In this document: piece after piece, positions 26,017-34,867 of the stretch | Position numbering within the stretch: position 1 is the stretch's first letter | Layout of the letters: every line of letters begins with the position of its first letter | Assembly: GCA_910586255.1 (NCBI GenBank) | Contig: CAJUHR010000015.1 | Span: forward strand, 1 to 64,000 | DNA from: an uncultured Lachnospiraceae bacterium | GTDB lineage: Bacteria > Bacillota > Clostridia > Lachnospirales > Lachnospiraceae | Reading direction: 5' to 3' | Length of the DNA stretch: 64,000 bases | Notes under the pieces: model-generated | What the model saw: the letters and a program-made list of their open reading frames with translations, nothing else | Database searches by the model: none | What the model was told of the DNA's origin: nothing | Translations under genes and position numbers: made by a program

Positions 26017-27306
26017 TCACATCAACCCAAACAGGCGCGGTAAAAAGGTTACCACCGGCTCAAAATATGTGACAATCATCAGCACAATTATCTCAGCCAG
26101 ACAGAAGGGAAGTATTGCCTTCATGGTTCTCTCCATGCTGATCTTTGCGATACCGGACGCGATAAAGAGGCAGGTTCCAAAGGGCGGCGTTGCAAGGCCG
26201 ATGATTACATTCAGAACAAACATGACTCCGAAATGTACCGGATTGATCCCGAACTGATTGGCAATGGGCACCAGAATCGGAGCAAATATCAAAAGATTGG
26301 CATTGGCGTCCATGATGCATCCCAAAAACAGCAGAAAAACATTCATCATCATTAAAACCACATATTTGTTGGAGGTAACCGACAGTATAAAATCGGAAAC
26401 CATCACCGGGACCTGCCCCATGGCCACCAGCCAGCCAAGAGGATAGGAAACCGCCACGATCACCAGCACGGAGCCTGCCAGGGCCATGGAATCACACAGG
26501 CTTTTCAGGATTATCTTCCCATTCAGACATTTATAATAAAACAGACCGATTAAAAGCGCATACACCACCGCTATGCTGGAAGCCTCCGTGGGAGTAAAGA
26601 TACCTCCCAAAATTCCTCCAAGAATGATTGCCATAAGGACAATGGATGGAAGTCCTTTTGTTACGGAAACTACGATTTCCTTTGCGGTGTATTTCTGTGT
26701 GTTTTTCGGATAATTCCGTTTATGGCTGTAGTAGGCAGCCACAATCATCAGGGAAACGCCCAGCAGGATTCCCGGTATGATTCCTCCGATAAACAGGGCG
26801 GATACAGACACGGAAGCCACGGAGCCAAAGAGAACCATTCCCATGCTGGGGGGAATAATCGGACCGATTACAGAGGAAGCGGCCGTGACTGCCACGGAAA
26901 AGTCCGGATCATATCCGTCCTGCACCATGGCGGGAATCAATGCTCCCCCAATGGCAGCCGTATCCGAGGAAGCCGACCCGGATATGCCGGCAAAAAACAT
27001 AGAGCCCACAATATTGGCATGGGCAAGGCTCCCTCTCACCCTGCCGCACAGAACCCGGCAAAGGATCAGCAGATCATCGATAATGCCGCCCTTTCCCATC
27101 AGATCTCCCGCCCAGACAAACATAGGCAAGGCAATCAATGTAAAGCTGTCAATTCCCTGATACATCTGCTGGAAGTTCATGATCAGAGGCACTTCTCCCC
27201 AGACAAGAATCGTAAATGCCACTGCCAGTCCAACGGCAAAGGCAATCGGCATGCCGGTCAGAAAAAACACAATCAGAGAGCCAAACAAGTATACACTCAG
27301 ATTCAC
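26017..27306 (-). CDS. TRAP transporter large permease, DctM type
   Basis: 429 aa, 12 or more membrane helices. Typical DctM segments are seen: GMPIAFAVGLAVAF, GISGSASSDTAAIGGALIPAM, TAASSVIGPIIPPSMGMVLFG and FTPTEASSIAVVYAL. Together with DctQ it forms the ion-driven permease that takes up a carboxylate from the binding protein. It overlaps dctQ by four bases. Confidence 0.95.
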   Translation of the reverse strand: MNLSVYLFGSLIVFFLTGMPIAFAVGLAVAFTILVWGEVPLIMNFQQMYQGIDSFTLIALPMFVWAGDLMGKGGIIDDLLILCRVLCGRVRGSLAHANIVGSMFFAGISGSASSDTAAIGGALIPAMVQDGYDPDFSVAVTAASSVIGPIIPPSMGMVLFGSVASVSVSALFIGGIIPGILLGVSLMIVAAYYSHKRNYPKNTQKYTAKEIVVSVTKGLPSIVLMAIILGGILGGIFTPTEASSIAVVYALLIGLFYYKCLNGKIILKSLCDSMALAGSVLVIVAVSYPLGWLVAMGQVPVMVSDFILSVTSNKYVVLMMMNVFLLFLGCIMDANANLLIFAPILVPIANQFGINPVHFGVMFVLNVIIGLATPPFGTCLFIASGIAKISMERTMKAILPFCLAEIIVLMIVTYFEPVVTFLPRLFGLM

Positions 27307-27839
27307 AGAGCTTCCCCTCCCTTCATGAGCCGGACAAAATCCCGGATTTGCTTTAACATCTCCGCAACGGTATGGACAATCATCACGCAGGCGCCGATGT
27401 AAAGTCCCATTGCCGGATAAGTCAGCGGGATTTTCGTAACAGGGGCCTTTGCCCTCATAAAAATCTTCATGGCCCCGTTACCGGATTTCAGGAATATAAT
27501 CAAATAGCAAAGCAAAAGGAGCGACCCCACAATTGCCATAAATCTTTGCCCCTTTTCCGGCAAGCGATCCACAAGCAACCGAAATGACGTCAGATCCTTT
27601 CGTTTCATCGCAATGCTGCTTCCGATAAATGCCAGCCAGATCAAACAGAATCTGGCAATTTCCTCCGTATAGATTGACGGATTATTCAGTATAAAGCGTG
27701 TGAACACTCCCCAGACAAGGCTACATGTCATAATCGTACCTACGACCATTACAATCACGCAGCAAATTCGATTCAACCAGTCACTGAACTTACTGAATCC
27801 CGCAATCAGCCTGTCTCCGATCCACCCCATCAGTCTCAC
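27303..27839 (-). CDS. TRAP transporter small permease, DctQ type
   Basis: 178 aa with four membrane helices. The EEIARFCLIWLAFIGSSIAMKRK segment is characteristic of DctQ. GGAGGAG ribosome site. It follows the binding-protein gene across a stem-loop, which probably lowers permease expression relative to the binding protein. Confidence 0.93.
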   Translation of the reverse strand: MRLMGWIGDRLIAGFSKFSDWLNRICCVIVMVVGTIMTCSLVWGVFTRFILNNPSIYTEEIARFCLIWLAFIGSSIAMKRKDLTSFRLLVDRLPEKGQRFMAIVGSLLLLCYLIIFLKSGNGAMKIFMRAKAPVTKIPLTYPAMGLYIGACVMIVHTVAEMLKQIRDFVRLMKGGEAL

Positions 27840-27867
27840 TCCTCCTAACTGTTATCTATTTTATACA

Positions 27868-27893
27868 ACAGGGGGATGAATCATCCCCCCTGT
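27868..27893 (-). terminator. Intercistronic stem-loop between dctP and dctQ (leaky terminator)
   Basis: G/C-rich hairpin of about 12 bp (ACAGGGGGATGA with TCATCCCCCCTGT, one bulge). There is no long T-run, so it more likely dampens transcription or protects the dctP mRNA end than stops it fully. Confidence 0.6.
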
Positions 27894-27906
27894 CTGTTGT
27901 CAGCTT

Positions 27907-29025
27907 CTATTCCATTGCGGAAACCTTGTCAAACAATTCCTGGGGAACCATCAGGCCGTCTCCCACAAACTGGGGCCATACAGCCTCCGCCGCCTGATTC
28001 CAGAGCTTCTGCTCCTCCTCGGTCACGCGGATAATGGTTACTCCCTCCTCCTTCATCAGATCATCGATCTTTTCATTGTTGGCGGCAATCAGCTCATCCT
28101 TGTGAACCTCCGCCTCCTTTCCTGCCTCCACCACAATGTTGTACAGCTCAGAGCCCTCGCCTCCCAGCTTTTCGATTGCCTGCTCAGACAAAAGCTTGAA
28201 GGTGGTGATATAGGAAAGGTTAATAATGGTACAATACTTAGTAACCTCACAGAGCTTATTGCCATAGGTTCCTGCCGGATGGGTGTAGATCCCGTCAATG
28301 GTTCCCTGCTGCAGGCCGGTATACAACTCCGTAAAAGCCATGGGAGTAGGTGCAATCCCCAGCTGCTTAAACAATGCCATCTCCACATCGGAACCGGTTG
28401 TTCTAAATTTCATTCCCTTACAGTCATCCGGAACATGGATTTCTTTGTTTCCGTTGTAGAACAAGGCCCGGGCAGCTCCGCCGTCACAGTCAAACATAAC
28501 CGGAAGCAGGCCGGTCTCGTCCTGAATCTGTTTGGATATCTCATCCCGCAGCTCCGTCTGCCATACGGAACGCATCTGCTTTGCGTTTTTGTACACACCC
28601 GGCATATCCGTAAACTGCGCGGCATCCGTCCAGTCGGTCAGATTTCCCGCTGCGCACTTTCCTATATCCACGGTCCCTGCCATCAGCGCCGCCGTGATCT
28701 CCTTATCTCCGCCAAGCTGATTGTTGGGATAATATTCTATTTTAATCCTCCCGTTGGAATTTTTCTCAACCAGTTCAATAAAATACAAATTGCCGTCATA
28801 CTCCGGCATTCCGGGCACTTCCGTGTCTGCAAATTTCAGCGTGATTACCTCTCCCTCCGGCTGGGCCGCCTCCGTGTCTTGGGCACTATCGGCTTCCGTC
28901 TTTTCCTCCGGCTGGGCCGCCGCGGTTGTGGCCGGAGGAGCAGTGTTCTCTGCCGTTTTGGAGCCGCATCCTGTCATTCCCGCTGCCATCACTATTGCCA
29001 ATGCCATGCTTATTATTTTCTTCAT
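27907..29025 (-). CDS. TRAP transporter substrate-binding lipoprotein, DctP type
   Basis: 372 aa. Lipoprotein signal with lipobox AAGMTGC, an Ala/Thr/Glu linker, then the DctP fold with NQLGGDKEITAALMAGTVDIG, KGMKFRTTGSDVEMALFKQLGIAPTPM and LYTGLQQGTIDGIYTHPAG. The arginine in KFRTTGSD is the residue that normally binds the ligand carboxylate. The ribosome site lies inside the end of the upstream ridA gene (two-base gap). Confidence 0.95.
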   Translation of the reverse strand: MKKIISMALAIVMAAGMTGCGSKTAENTAPPATTAAAQPEEKTEADSAQDTEAAQPEGEVITLKFADTEVPGMPEYDGNLYFIELVEKNSNGRIKIEYYPNNQLGGDKEITAALMAGTVDIGKCAAGNLTDWTDAAQFTDMPGVYKNAKQMRSVWQTELRDEISKQIQDETGLLPVMFDCDGGAARALFYNGNKEIHVPDDCKGMKFRTTGSDVEMALFKQLGIAPTPMAFTELYTGLQQGTIDGIYTHPAGTYGNKLCEVTKYCTIINLSYITTFKLLSEQAIEKLGGEGSELYNIVVEAGKEAEVHKDELIAANNEKIDDLMKEEGVTIIRVTEEEQKLWNQAAEAVWPQFVGDGLMVPQELFDKVSAME

Positions 29026-29027
29026 TT

Positions 29028-29498
29028 TTATTCCTCCTTTAATTCGACAATCATCTCTATTTCAACGGGGGTTCCGAAAGGCAATTCGTTGGTCCCCAAT
29101 GCTGCTCTTGCATGCCTGCCGCTTTCTCCAAAAATCTCAATCAGCAACTCCGAACCGCCGTTAATGACAAAGGGCTGTTCACCGAATCCCTCAGCGCTGG
29201 CCACAAAGCCAAGCACCTTTACGACTCGCTTCACCCGGTCCAGGCTCCCGATTCCCGCCTTTAAGGCAGCCAGACAATTGATCATGGACTGACGGGCGCA
29301 TGACGCTCCCTGCTCCACGGTAAGCTCTTTTCCAAGCTTCCCCCGATACAAAAGCTCTCCGTCCTTTCGGCAATCCTGTCCCGATACATAGGCAAGATTC
29401 CCGCCAAACACCACGGACGGCTCATAGGCTGCTACCGGTTTTGGCGTTTCCGGCAGGATAATGCCTAATTCCTGTAATCGCTTTTCTACCTGTGACAT
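29028..29498 (-). CDS. RidA/YjgF-family protein
   Basis: 156 aa, slightly longer than classical RidA; it resembles the ScoS/YER057c-like subgroup with an N-terminal helix (VEKRLQELGIILPE). RidA proteins hydrolyse reactive enamine/imine intermediates formed by PLP enzymes, which fits the PLP enzyme at the end of this operon. The start at 29498 follows GGAGGAAAA. First gene of the operon ridA-dctPQM-MBL-amidohydrolase-aminotransferase-DUF362. Confidence 0.88.
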   Translation of the reverse strand: MSQVEKRLQELGIILPETPKPVAAYEPSVVFGGNLAYVSGQDCRKDGELLYRGKLGKELTVEQGASCARQSMINCLAALKAGIGSLDRVKRVVKVLGFVASAEGFGEQPFVINGGSELLIEIFGESGRHARAALGTNELPFGTPVEIEMIVELKEE

Positions 29499-29669
29499 TT
29501 TTCCTCCATTCCGTGTTTCCTCCACACATTTTATTTCCTTTTTCTTATGATGCAGGCAGATATTGCAGACGCCGGCTCTGCCAATATCCTTTTATTTTGA
29601 TTCTGCAAAAGCCAGAACTTCTGTGGCAATCAATAAATCTGACGTTTACCATATCACTCCGGCCTATAA

Positions 29670-29685
29670 GCACCGTGCACTGTGC
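29670..29685. promoter_or_regulatory. Near-perfect 16-bp palindrome, candidate operator
   Basis: GCACCGTGCACTGTGC matches its own complement at 14 of 16 positions. It lies 170 bases upstream of ridA, between ridA and the regulator gene's terminator, so it could be the binding site for the adjacent YheO/DauR-type regulator. Confidence 0.4.
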
Positions 29686-29698
29686 CTATTTTTGAGTA

Positions 29699-29752
29699 CA
29701 AAAAAGAGAGAGTGCTATGGAAACAGCATCCTTACCTAACATTCTCTCTTAT
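29699..29752 (-). terminator. Terminator of the regulator gene
   Basis: 11-base arms (AAGAGAGAATG with CACTCTCTCTT on the minus strand, one G-U pair) followed by a run of Ts, 34 bases after the regulator stop. It isolates the regulator from the ridA operon. Confidence 0.85.
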
Positions 29753-29785
29753 TCCTACCAATAATCAGCGATACCACTACTGCTC

Positions 29786-30439
29786 CTATGTCTCACTCTT
29801 TGCCCGAATGGTATCCAGATAATTGTACAGCGTATATTTGGATATCTGTAAAAGCTCCATGACTCTCTGTCCGGATTTGGTAATCAAAAACGCCCCCTTC
29901 TGGTCCAGGAAAGCAATAAACTGCATCTTCTCTTCCCGGTTCATCTCGGCAGCCGGCTTCCCGATGAGCCGCTCCCCCTCCGCAAAGAGATAGTCTAAAA
30001 GCTGTCCCACATTATCTGCAAAAATTTCCACCGGATGCTCTTGTTCCTTCATTTCATACTGATTGTATGATTTCAAAAATTCTTCAAATTTTACCGTATT
30101 TGTAATATCCAGATTGATACAGATGGAACCGATGGTCCGGTTATTGTCGTCTTTAATATACATGCTGGAAGATCTCAATATCTTTCCGTCTCTGGTATGG
30201 ACAATATAATTATAGCGATTCCCATTATCAACCGTCCCGCTTAACACCTCCAGACCTAGGTTGCTTCCGCAGCCGCCGATCTTTCTTCCGGTAATATGGC
30301 CATTGCGGATATCTACAATCGTATGATTGTAATCCCGTGTCAGATCATGAAGAACGATCTCACAGGAATCTCCGAATTGATTCTGCAGCATATCCATAAC
30401 ATTCTGCCAGACATCCCACATCTCATAAATCGTTTTCAC
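29786..30439 (-). CDS. YheO/DauR-type regulator (PAS-like domain plus C-terminal HTH)
   Basis: 217 aa. The N-terminal PAS-like sensor (residues 10-115; FGDSCEIVLHDL, ILRSSSMYIKDDNNRTIGSICINLDIT) and the C-terminal HTH (KGAFLITKSGQRVMELLQISKYTLYNYLDTIR) are those of the YheO/DauR family, whose best-known member controls D-arginine catabolism. Start is GTG with GGAG 11 bases upstream. Its position before the ridA operon and the palindrome between them make it the likely local regulator, sensing the substrate or an intermediate. Confidence 0.88.
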   Translation of the reverse strand: MKTIYEMWDVWQNVMDMLQNQFGDSCEIVLHDLTRDYNHTIVDIRNGHITGRKIGGCGSNLGLEVLSGTVDNGNRYNYIVHTRDGKILRSSSMYIKDDNNRTIGSICINLDITNTVKFEEFLKSYNQYEMKEQEHPVEIFADNVGQLLDYLFAEGERLIGKPAAEMNREEKMQFIAFLDQKGAFLITKSGQRVMELLQISKYTLYNYLDTIRAKSET

Positions 30440-30469
30440 AAATAATATTCTCCTTTTCCTTGTACATTA

Positions 30470-30498
30470 TTTATACCATACAATTTGTCTTTTGTCAA
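30470..30498 (-). promoter_or_regulatory. Promoter of the YheO-type regulator gene
   Basis: Minus strand: -35 TTGACA (30493-30498), 17-base spacer, -10 TATAAA (30470-30475). Confidence 0.8.
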
Positions 30499-30668
30499 TC
30501 GGATAGCATTACTTTTTTTCTGTTTTATGGTCAGTTTTTCTAACAATCTTTATGAATTTCCTTGGTTTTTCAAATATTTTCCATATTTTATTTTTTGTTT
30601 TCGGCAAAATACCATACTTTTTTTCTTTTATATTCTTGCAAAAGCTTCTCCAAATGGACCTGCACATA

Positions 30669-30858
30669 AAAAAGTGCCCGTCACAGCCAGTGTCCTGCTT
30701 ATATTTAGCTGAACCCACTTATCTATTTGTCCATCTGCTATGGTGGATTTTCTGGCCGCAGCCACCGCTACGCCGTTGAAAATCCGCCTTACAGATGGGC
30801 AAATATCCTGCGTGATTTTACTAAATATAAACAAGACACCAGTGAGTGGACACTTTTT
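30669..30858. mobile_element. 190-bp fold-back element, MITE-like
   Basis: Long imperfect inverted repeat. Paired blocks from outside in: AAAAGTGCCC (30670-30679) with GGACACTTTT (30848-30857); AGTGTC with GACAC; ATATTTAG (30701-30708) with CTAAATAT (30821-30828); TTTGTCCATCTG (30726-30737) with CAGATGGGCAAA (30792-30803); GGATTTTC (30745-30752) with GAAAATCC (30778-30785). The loop is GC-rich. It lies between the regulator's promoter region and the 3' end of the M20 gene and contains no gene. A non-autonomous transposon or large RNA hairpin is the best reading. Confidence 0.7.
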
Positions 30859-30911
30859 GGGAATTTTCCCGGAAATATTTTCAGAAATCTGTTTTTAACC
30901 GCAGCAGACGC

Positions 30912-32084
30912 TTACCAAATTTCTTCCTGAGCATCCAAAAGATACTGCACATAGAATGCCGCCCCGTTGACCAGCGCGTCCTCATCCAAATCAAACCGCT
31001 CATGGTGGAGGGAATAGCAGCAGTCCTTGGCCTCGTTTTTGCATCCCACAAAGGCATAAACCCCCGGGAATTGTTCCAGGAAGTAGGCAAAATCCTCGCC
31101 TCCCGGGGTACCGGCATATTTCACCAGCCCTTCTTCTCCCAGAATCCGTTTCACAGAGCCGGCCGCAATCCGGCTGCACCGCTCGTCATTGATGGTAGCC
31201 GGAATGTCCGAGTAATAGTCAAACTCGTAGGAGGCCCGGTACGCCTCGCAGGTGCTTTTGATGATCCGCTCAATGATGCCCGGCAGCTCCTTCTGAAGCT
31301 TTGGGTTAAAGGTCCTAACCGTACCGCTTAATTCCGCCGTCTCCGCAAAAATATTGGCCAGGGTACCCGAGTGGAAGGTACAGATGCTGACCACCACCGT
31401 ATCCATGGGGCTGGCCTCCCGGCTGGCAATGCTCTGAAGGGCATCCACCACCTTGGCGCCCACATAGATGGGATCCACCGCATACTGAGGCATGGCCCCA
31501 TGACCGCTCTTTCCGATAATCTTGATATTCATAAAAGCCGCGGACGTGTAGCGGGGTCCGGGATCCACGGAGATGGTGCCACATTCCAACATAGGCAGAA
31601 GGTGCATGCCTGCCACCGTGTCAAGCCTTCCCACCTTCCCCGAATCCAGCACCTTCACCGCCCCGTTGGTGCGCTCCTCCGCCGGCTGAAAGATCAGCTT
31701 TACCGTACAATCCAGCTCCTTTTGATGCTCTGCCAGCACCTTTGCCGCCGTCAGAAGCATGCTGATGTGGCCGTCATGGCCGCAGGCGTGCATGACCCCC
31801 TCGTTTTCCGAACGGAAGGGAAGGTCCTTTACCTCCTTTATGGGAAGAGCGTCAATGTCGCAGCGCAGTCCGATAACCGGTTGGTCTCTTTTGCCCTTTA
31901 TGGTGGCAATGGTGCCTGTGCCTGCCGCCTCCTCCCAGGAAATACCCATCCCCGTCAGCTCCTTTCGGATCCGCGCGGCCGTCCGTTCCTCCTGCCAGCT
32001 GAGCTCCGGATGGCGATGAAACTCTCTTCGCATGGCAATGGCATAATCCCTGTACTTTCTCACTTCCTCCATTACATTCATCAT
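30912..32084 (-). CDS. M20-family amidohydrolase (IAA-amino acid hydrolase/carboxypeptidase-like)
   Basis: 390 aa. Metal-binding motifs of the M20D group are complete: MHACGHDGHISMLL, FQPAEERTNGA, GMHLLP and the C-terminal GGEDFAYFLE with LHHERFDLDEDAL. A dimerisation domain follows GKSGHGAMPQ. Such enzymes split N-acyl or N-aminoacyl amino acids in the cytoplasm. The ATG has GGAGG just upstream. It is 22 bases after a YfcC carrier gene, so it likely hydrolyses what that carrier imports. Confidence 0.93.
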   Translation of the reverse strand: MMNVMEEVRKYRDYAIAMRREFHRHPELSWQEERTAARIRKELTGMGISWEEAAGTGTIATIKGKRDQPVIGLRCDIDALPIKEVKDLPFRSENEGVMHACGHDGHISMLLTAAKVLAEHQKELDCTVKLIFQPAEERTNGAVKVLDSGKVGRLDTVAGMHLLPMLECGTISVDPGPRYTSAAFMNIKIIGKSGHGAMPQYAVDPIYVGAKVVDALQSIASREASPMDTVVVSICTFHSGTLANIFAETAELSGTVRTFNPKLQKELPGIIERIIKSTCEAYRASYEFDYYSDIPATINDERCSRIAAGSVKRILGEEGLVKYAGTPGGEDFAYFLEQFPGVYAFVGCKNEAKDCCYSLHHERFDLDEDALVNGAAFYVQYLLDAQEEIW

Positions 32085-32106
32085 TTTTCCTCCTGCTCAA
32101 AAAACG

Positions 32107-33501
32107 TCAAAACGGACCGTAGCCGATCTGGACTGCAAAGAACAAAAATGCAAATTCCACCAGGAAGAAGATTCCCTGAAGCGGCAGTATAAACTTATAC
32201 CAGCTCTTTAGGGGCACCTTGCCCAGAGACAGATAGATAAGCAATGTTCCGTTGGTAAACCAGAAGGTATTGGAGATACCGTCACCAAACTGGAACGCCA
32301 GCACTGCCGTCTGACGGGTAATGTGCAGCATGTCAGCCAAAGGAACCATGATCGGCATGACAGCTGTTGCCTGGCCGGAGCCGGAAGGAATCAGCGCGTT
32401 AATAAAGAAGTTTACAATAAACATACCGACCGTGCTCATGTAGGCCGATGCGCTTCCCATCAGCTTGGAAAGGCCGTGTACCAGAGGATCGATCAGTCCT
32501 CCGTTGGTCATGGTCCACTGGACAGCCCTGGCCACACCAATGATCAGAGCGCCGTTAAAGGCTCCCTTGGCACCGTCCAAAACCATATTGATGGAATCCT
32601 CAAAGCCCACCCGGTTGATAATTGCCACAATCACGCCACCGATCATAAAGGTGGCCGCCATCTCCGTGTAGGACCATTTCAGCTTCAGAATCCCGTAGAT
32701 GGTACACAAAATCGATACTGCCAGCACCACAAAGGACAATTTCTTTGGCATATCAAATTTTAAGTTGGAATCCACCGGGATTAACAGGGAAGAGGTGTCC
32801 ACATCCTTCACCAGGCTCTTGGACGGGTCAGCCTTAATTTTCTTGGCGTACCGCATCACCCAGAAAAGGCTCAACGCCCAGATGATAATCAGTGCCACAA
32901 ATCTCAGTTGCCAGCCGGAAAACATGGGAAGCTCAGCAATCGTGTGAGAAATTCCCACAGTGTACACATTAAAGGGCGCCACCGCAAAGCTGATCAGGCA
33001 GGCAAAACCGGAAATCGCCATCCCCACCAGAGAATCATATCCCAGGGAAATGGCCAGGGATATGATAATCGGTACAAAAGGAATAATATGCTCGCTCCAT
33101 CCGAGAATACCGCCGAAAATGAAAAACACGATCATCACAACCGCGATGATCACCTGGCTGTTCATTTTCTCAGATGTCTTCAGCACACTGTTGATGGCAG
33201 CTCCCACGGTATCTGTTCTCTTGTAAATCTCCACGATTCCGCCGATGATCATGACGCAGAACATCATATTGGCGCTGGCCGTAAGGCCCTCGGGAACCGA
33301 GCGGAACAGATTGAAGAAGGAAATTGGCGTCCGGTCCACCGCGTGATAGCTGTCTGCTAACACCCGGGTAACGCCATCCACGGTCTCGCGCTCATAGGCG
33401 CCCGGCGATACGAAATAGGACACAATGGCACATGCCAGAACCATCAAAAGAAGCGGTACAAACGGGTTCATTGTACTTGCATGTTTCTTATCTTTACTCA
33501 T
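32107..33501 (-). CDS. YfcC/DcuC-type membrane carrier
   Basis: 464 aa with about 12 helices. The NPFVPLLLMVLACAIVSYFVSPGAYER start, GGILGWSEHIIPFVPIIISLA and the NFFINALIPSGSGQATAVMPIMVPLAD motif are diagnostic of the YfcC family. These carriers are thought to move C4-dicarboxylates, amino acids or short peptides with cation coupling. It is enclosed by two M20 hydrolase genes with short gaps (22 and 27 bases), which points to a peptide or N-acyl amino acid as cargo. Confidence 0.92.
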   Translation of the reverse strand: MSKDKKHASTMNPFVPLLLMVLACAIVSYFVSPGAYERETVDGVTRVLADSYHAVDRTPISFFNLFRSVPEGLTASANMMFCVMIIGGIVEIYKRTDTVGAAINSVLKTSEKMNSQVIIAVVMIVFFIFGGILGWSEHIIPFVPIIISLAISLGYDSLVGMAISGFACLISFAVAPFNVYTVGISHTIAELPMFSGWQLRFVALIIIWALSLFWVMRYAKKIKADPSKSLVKDVDTSSLLIPVDSNLKFDMPKKLSFVVLAVSILCTIYGILKLKWSYTEMAATFMIGGVIVAIINRVGFEDSINMVLDGAKGAFNGALIIGVARAVQWTMTNGGLIDPLVHGLSKLMGSASAYMSTVGMFIVNFFINALIPSGSGQATAVMPIMVPLADMLHITRQTAVLAFQFGDGISNTFWFTNGTLLIYLSLGKVPLKSWYKFILPLQGIFFLVEFAFLFFAVQIGYGPF

Positions 33502-33528
33502 TTCTTTCCCCTTTCCCGGCAGAAAAAC

Positions 33529-34647
33529 CTAAAAATAGCGGATAATGTTCTCTGCCAGTTCAAACATTTTCTTTACGTCCTCTACTACTACATACTCTTT
33601 AGCACTGTGTGAATGATAGATATTAAAGCCTATGGGAACGGTCCGGATGCCCAGACGGTCGGTCCAGGTGGCATCCAGCACTCCAAAGGAACGGGCCTTT
33701 ACCATGGGAATCCCGGTCCGGTCATAGATGGCCTCAAGCCGCTTTAAAATATCCGTATTTCCACTAAAATCTGCCTCCGGCACATCCTGCTCTTCCCGGT
33801 ATTTGTATTTGCACTCCAGCTTTTCTGCCGTCTGCCTCACGGTCTGCCCCATCCTTGTGCGGATCTCCTCCATGATTTCCTTTCCGAAGCATCGGACCTC
33901 TACATCAAAGCGGGCATACTCGGGTACCACATTGGACGGGGATAAGGCTACCAGGTCATAGACATTGATGCTCAGATTCTCATTGATCCGGCCTGTGGGA
34001 ATCTGCTGAATAATCTCCACCGCCGCCTTTAAGGCATTGACCCCCGGCTCCTCATTGCGGATCACATGAGCAGCCCGGCCGATAAGCTCCACGCTGACCT
34101 TCAGCCTGGCCGGCGTGCGCTCCAACACCTCCCCGGTAATGTAATGGTCAATGACCAGGGCTTCCTCGCTCTCAATTCCGGAATAGTCCGCATACCGGGC
34201 GCCATAAAGCCCCAGCTCCTGACATACGGTAAACAAAAGCTCTATGGGACGATGGGACGTCCCCTCCTTCCTTGCCTGGCTGATGGCCTCCATCACCACG
34301 GCTATGGCCAGCTTTCCGTCAGCACCCAGCACACTGTTGGCCCGGCTTCGGATCAGCCCGTCCTCAATATAGCTCTTCACAGGGCTCCCCGGCGTTGCCG
34401 TATCCAGATGAAACACAAACAGAAACGGCCTCTCTCCTTTTTTTCCCGGTACCCTGGCCAGAATATTCCAGCCGTCTGTCACCACCTCATTACACAAAGG
34501 CTGACGCTTAAAGGGAATCCCCATTCCCGTCAGCTCCCTCTCCATCAATTCACAAAATGCCTTTTCGTTGTGAGATTCACTGGCGCAATCTGCATAGCGC
34601 ATGAATCTTGAAACGGCTCCGTCTACTTCTATCCCTCCTCTTCCCAA
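33529..34647 (-). CDS. M20-family peptidase, PepT-like
   Basis: 372 aa as drawn. Sequence matches the tripeptidase T-like group: FVFHLDTATPG (first metal histidine and aspartate), SVLGADGKLAIAVVMEAI, FTVCQELGLYGA (catalytic Glu pair altered to QE), GRAAHVIRNEEPGVNALKAA and a C-terminal YHSHSAKEYV. The start is unclear. The frame opens at a TTG (34647) with no ribosome site; a GAGGAGGG lies inside the frame and is followed by ATA, and the next ATG is at 34602. First gene of the M20-YfcC-M20 operon, divergent from the CdaR-type regulator. Confidence 0.88.
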   Translation of the reverse strand: MGRGGIEVDGAVSRFMRYADCASESHNEKAFCELMERELTGMGIPFKRQPLCNEVVTDGWNILARVPGKKGERPFLFVFHLDTATPGSPVKSYIEDGLIRSRANSVLGADGKLAIAVVMEAISQARKEGTSHRPIELLFTVCQELGLYGARYADYSGIESEEALVIDHYITGEVLERTPARLKVSVELIGRAAHVIRNEEPGVNALKAAVEIIQQIPTGRINENLSINVYDLVALSPSNVVPEYARFDVEVRCFGKEIMEEIRTRMGQTVRQTAEKLECKYKYREEQDVPEADFSGNTDILKRLEAIYDRTGIPMVKARSFGVLDATWTDRLGIRTVPIGFNIYHSHSAKEYVVVEDVKKMFELAENIIRYF

Positions 34648-34867
34648 ACGGTTTATAGTTAGTTTATAGATATTTTATATTTTATCATTTTATTTTTATA
34701 AATTCCATTGTACAAACCATGTAAATTTCCTGTTAATTTTTGTCTGTTTGCACAATTTTTTGACGTTATATTGCGCTTTTTGATGAAATTTATTATAATA
34801 AATTCAAATAAATGCAATCGGCTCCTTCGCCCAGGGTCCTTTTGCTTTTTCAATTTTGGAGATTGCT
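34648..34867. promoter_or_regulatory. AT-rich divergent promoter region
   Basis: Plus strand, for the CdaR-type gene: -35 TTGCGC (34771-34776), 17-base spacer, TATAAT (34794-34799). On the minus strand, for the M20-YfcC-M20 operon, several AT-rich boxes fit (for example TTTACA-17-TTTATA and TTGTAC-17-TAAAAT) and I cannot choose between them. The arrangement suits control of the operon by the divergent regulator. Confidence 0.55.

Noticed and set aside
28102..29292. 396-codon open frame on the plus strand opposite dctP and ridA
   Set aside because: Spans two well-supported genes on the other strand and resembles no protein family.
30485..30930. Several short ORFs over the fold-back element
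   Set aside because: They arise from the inverted repeat itself, occur on both strands with mirror-like translations and lack ribosome sites.
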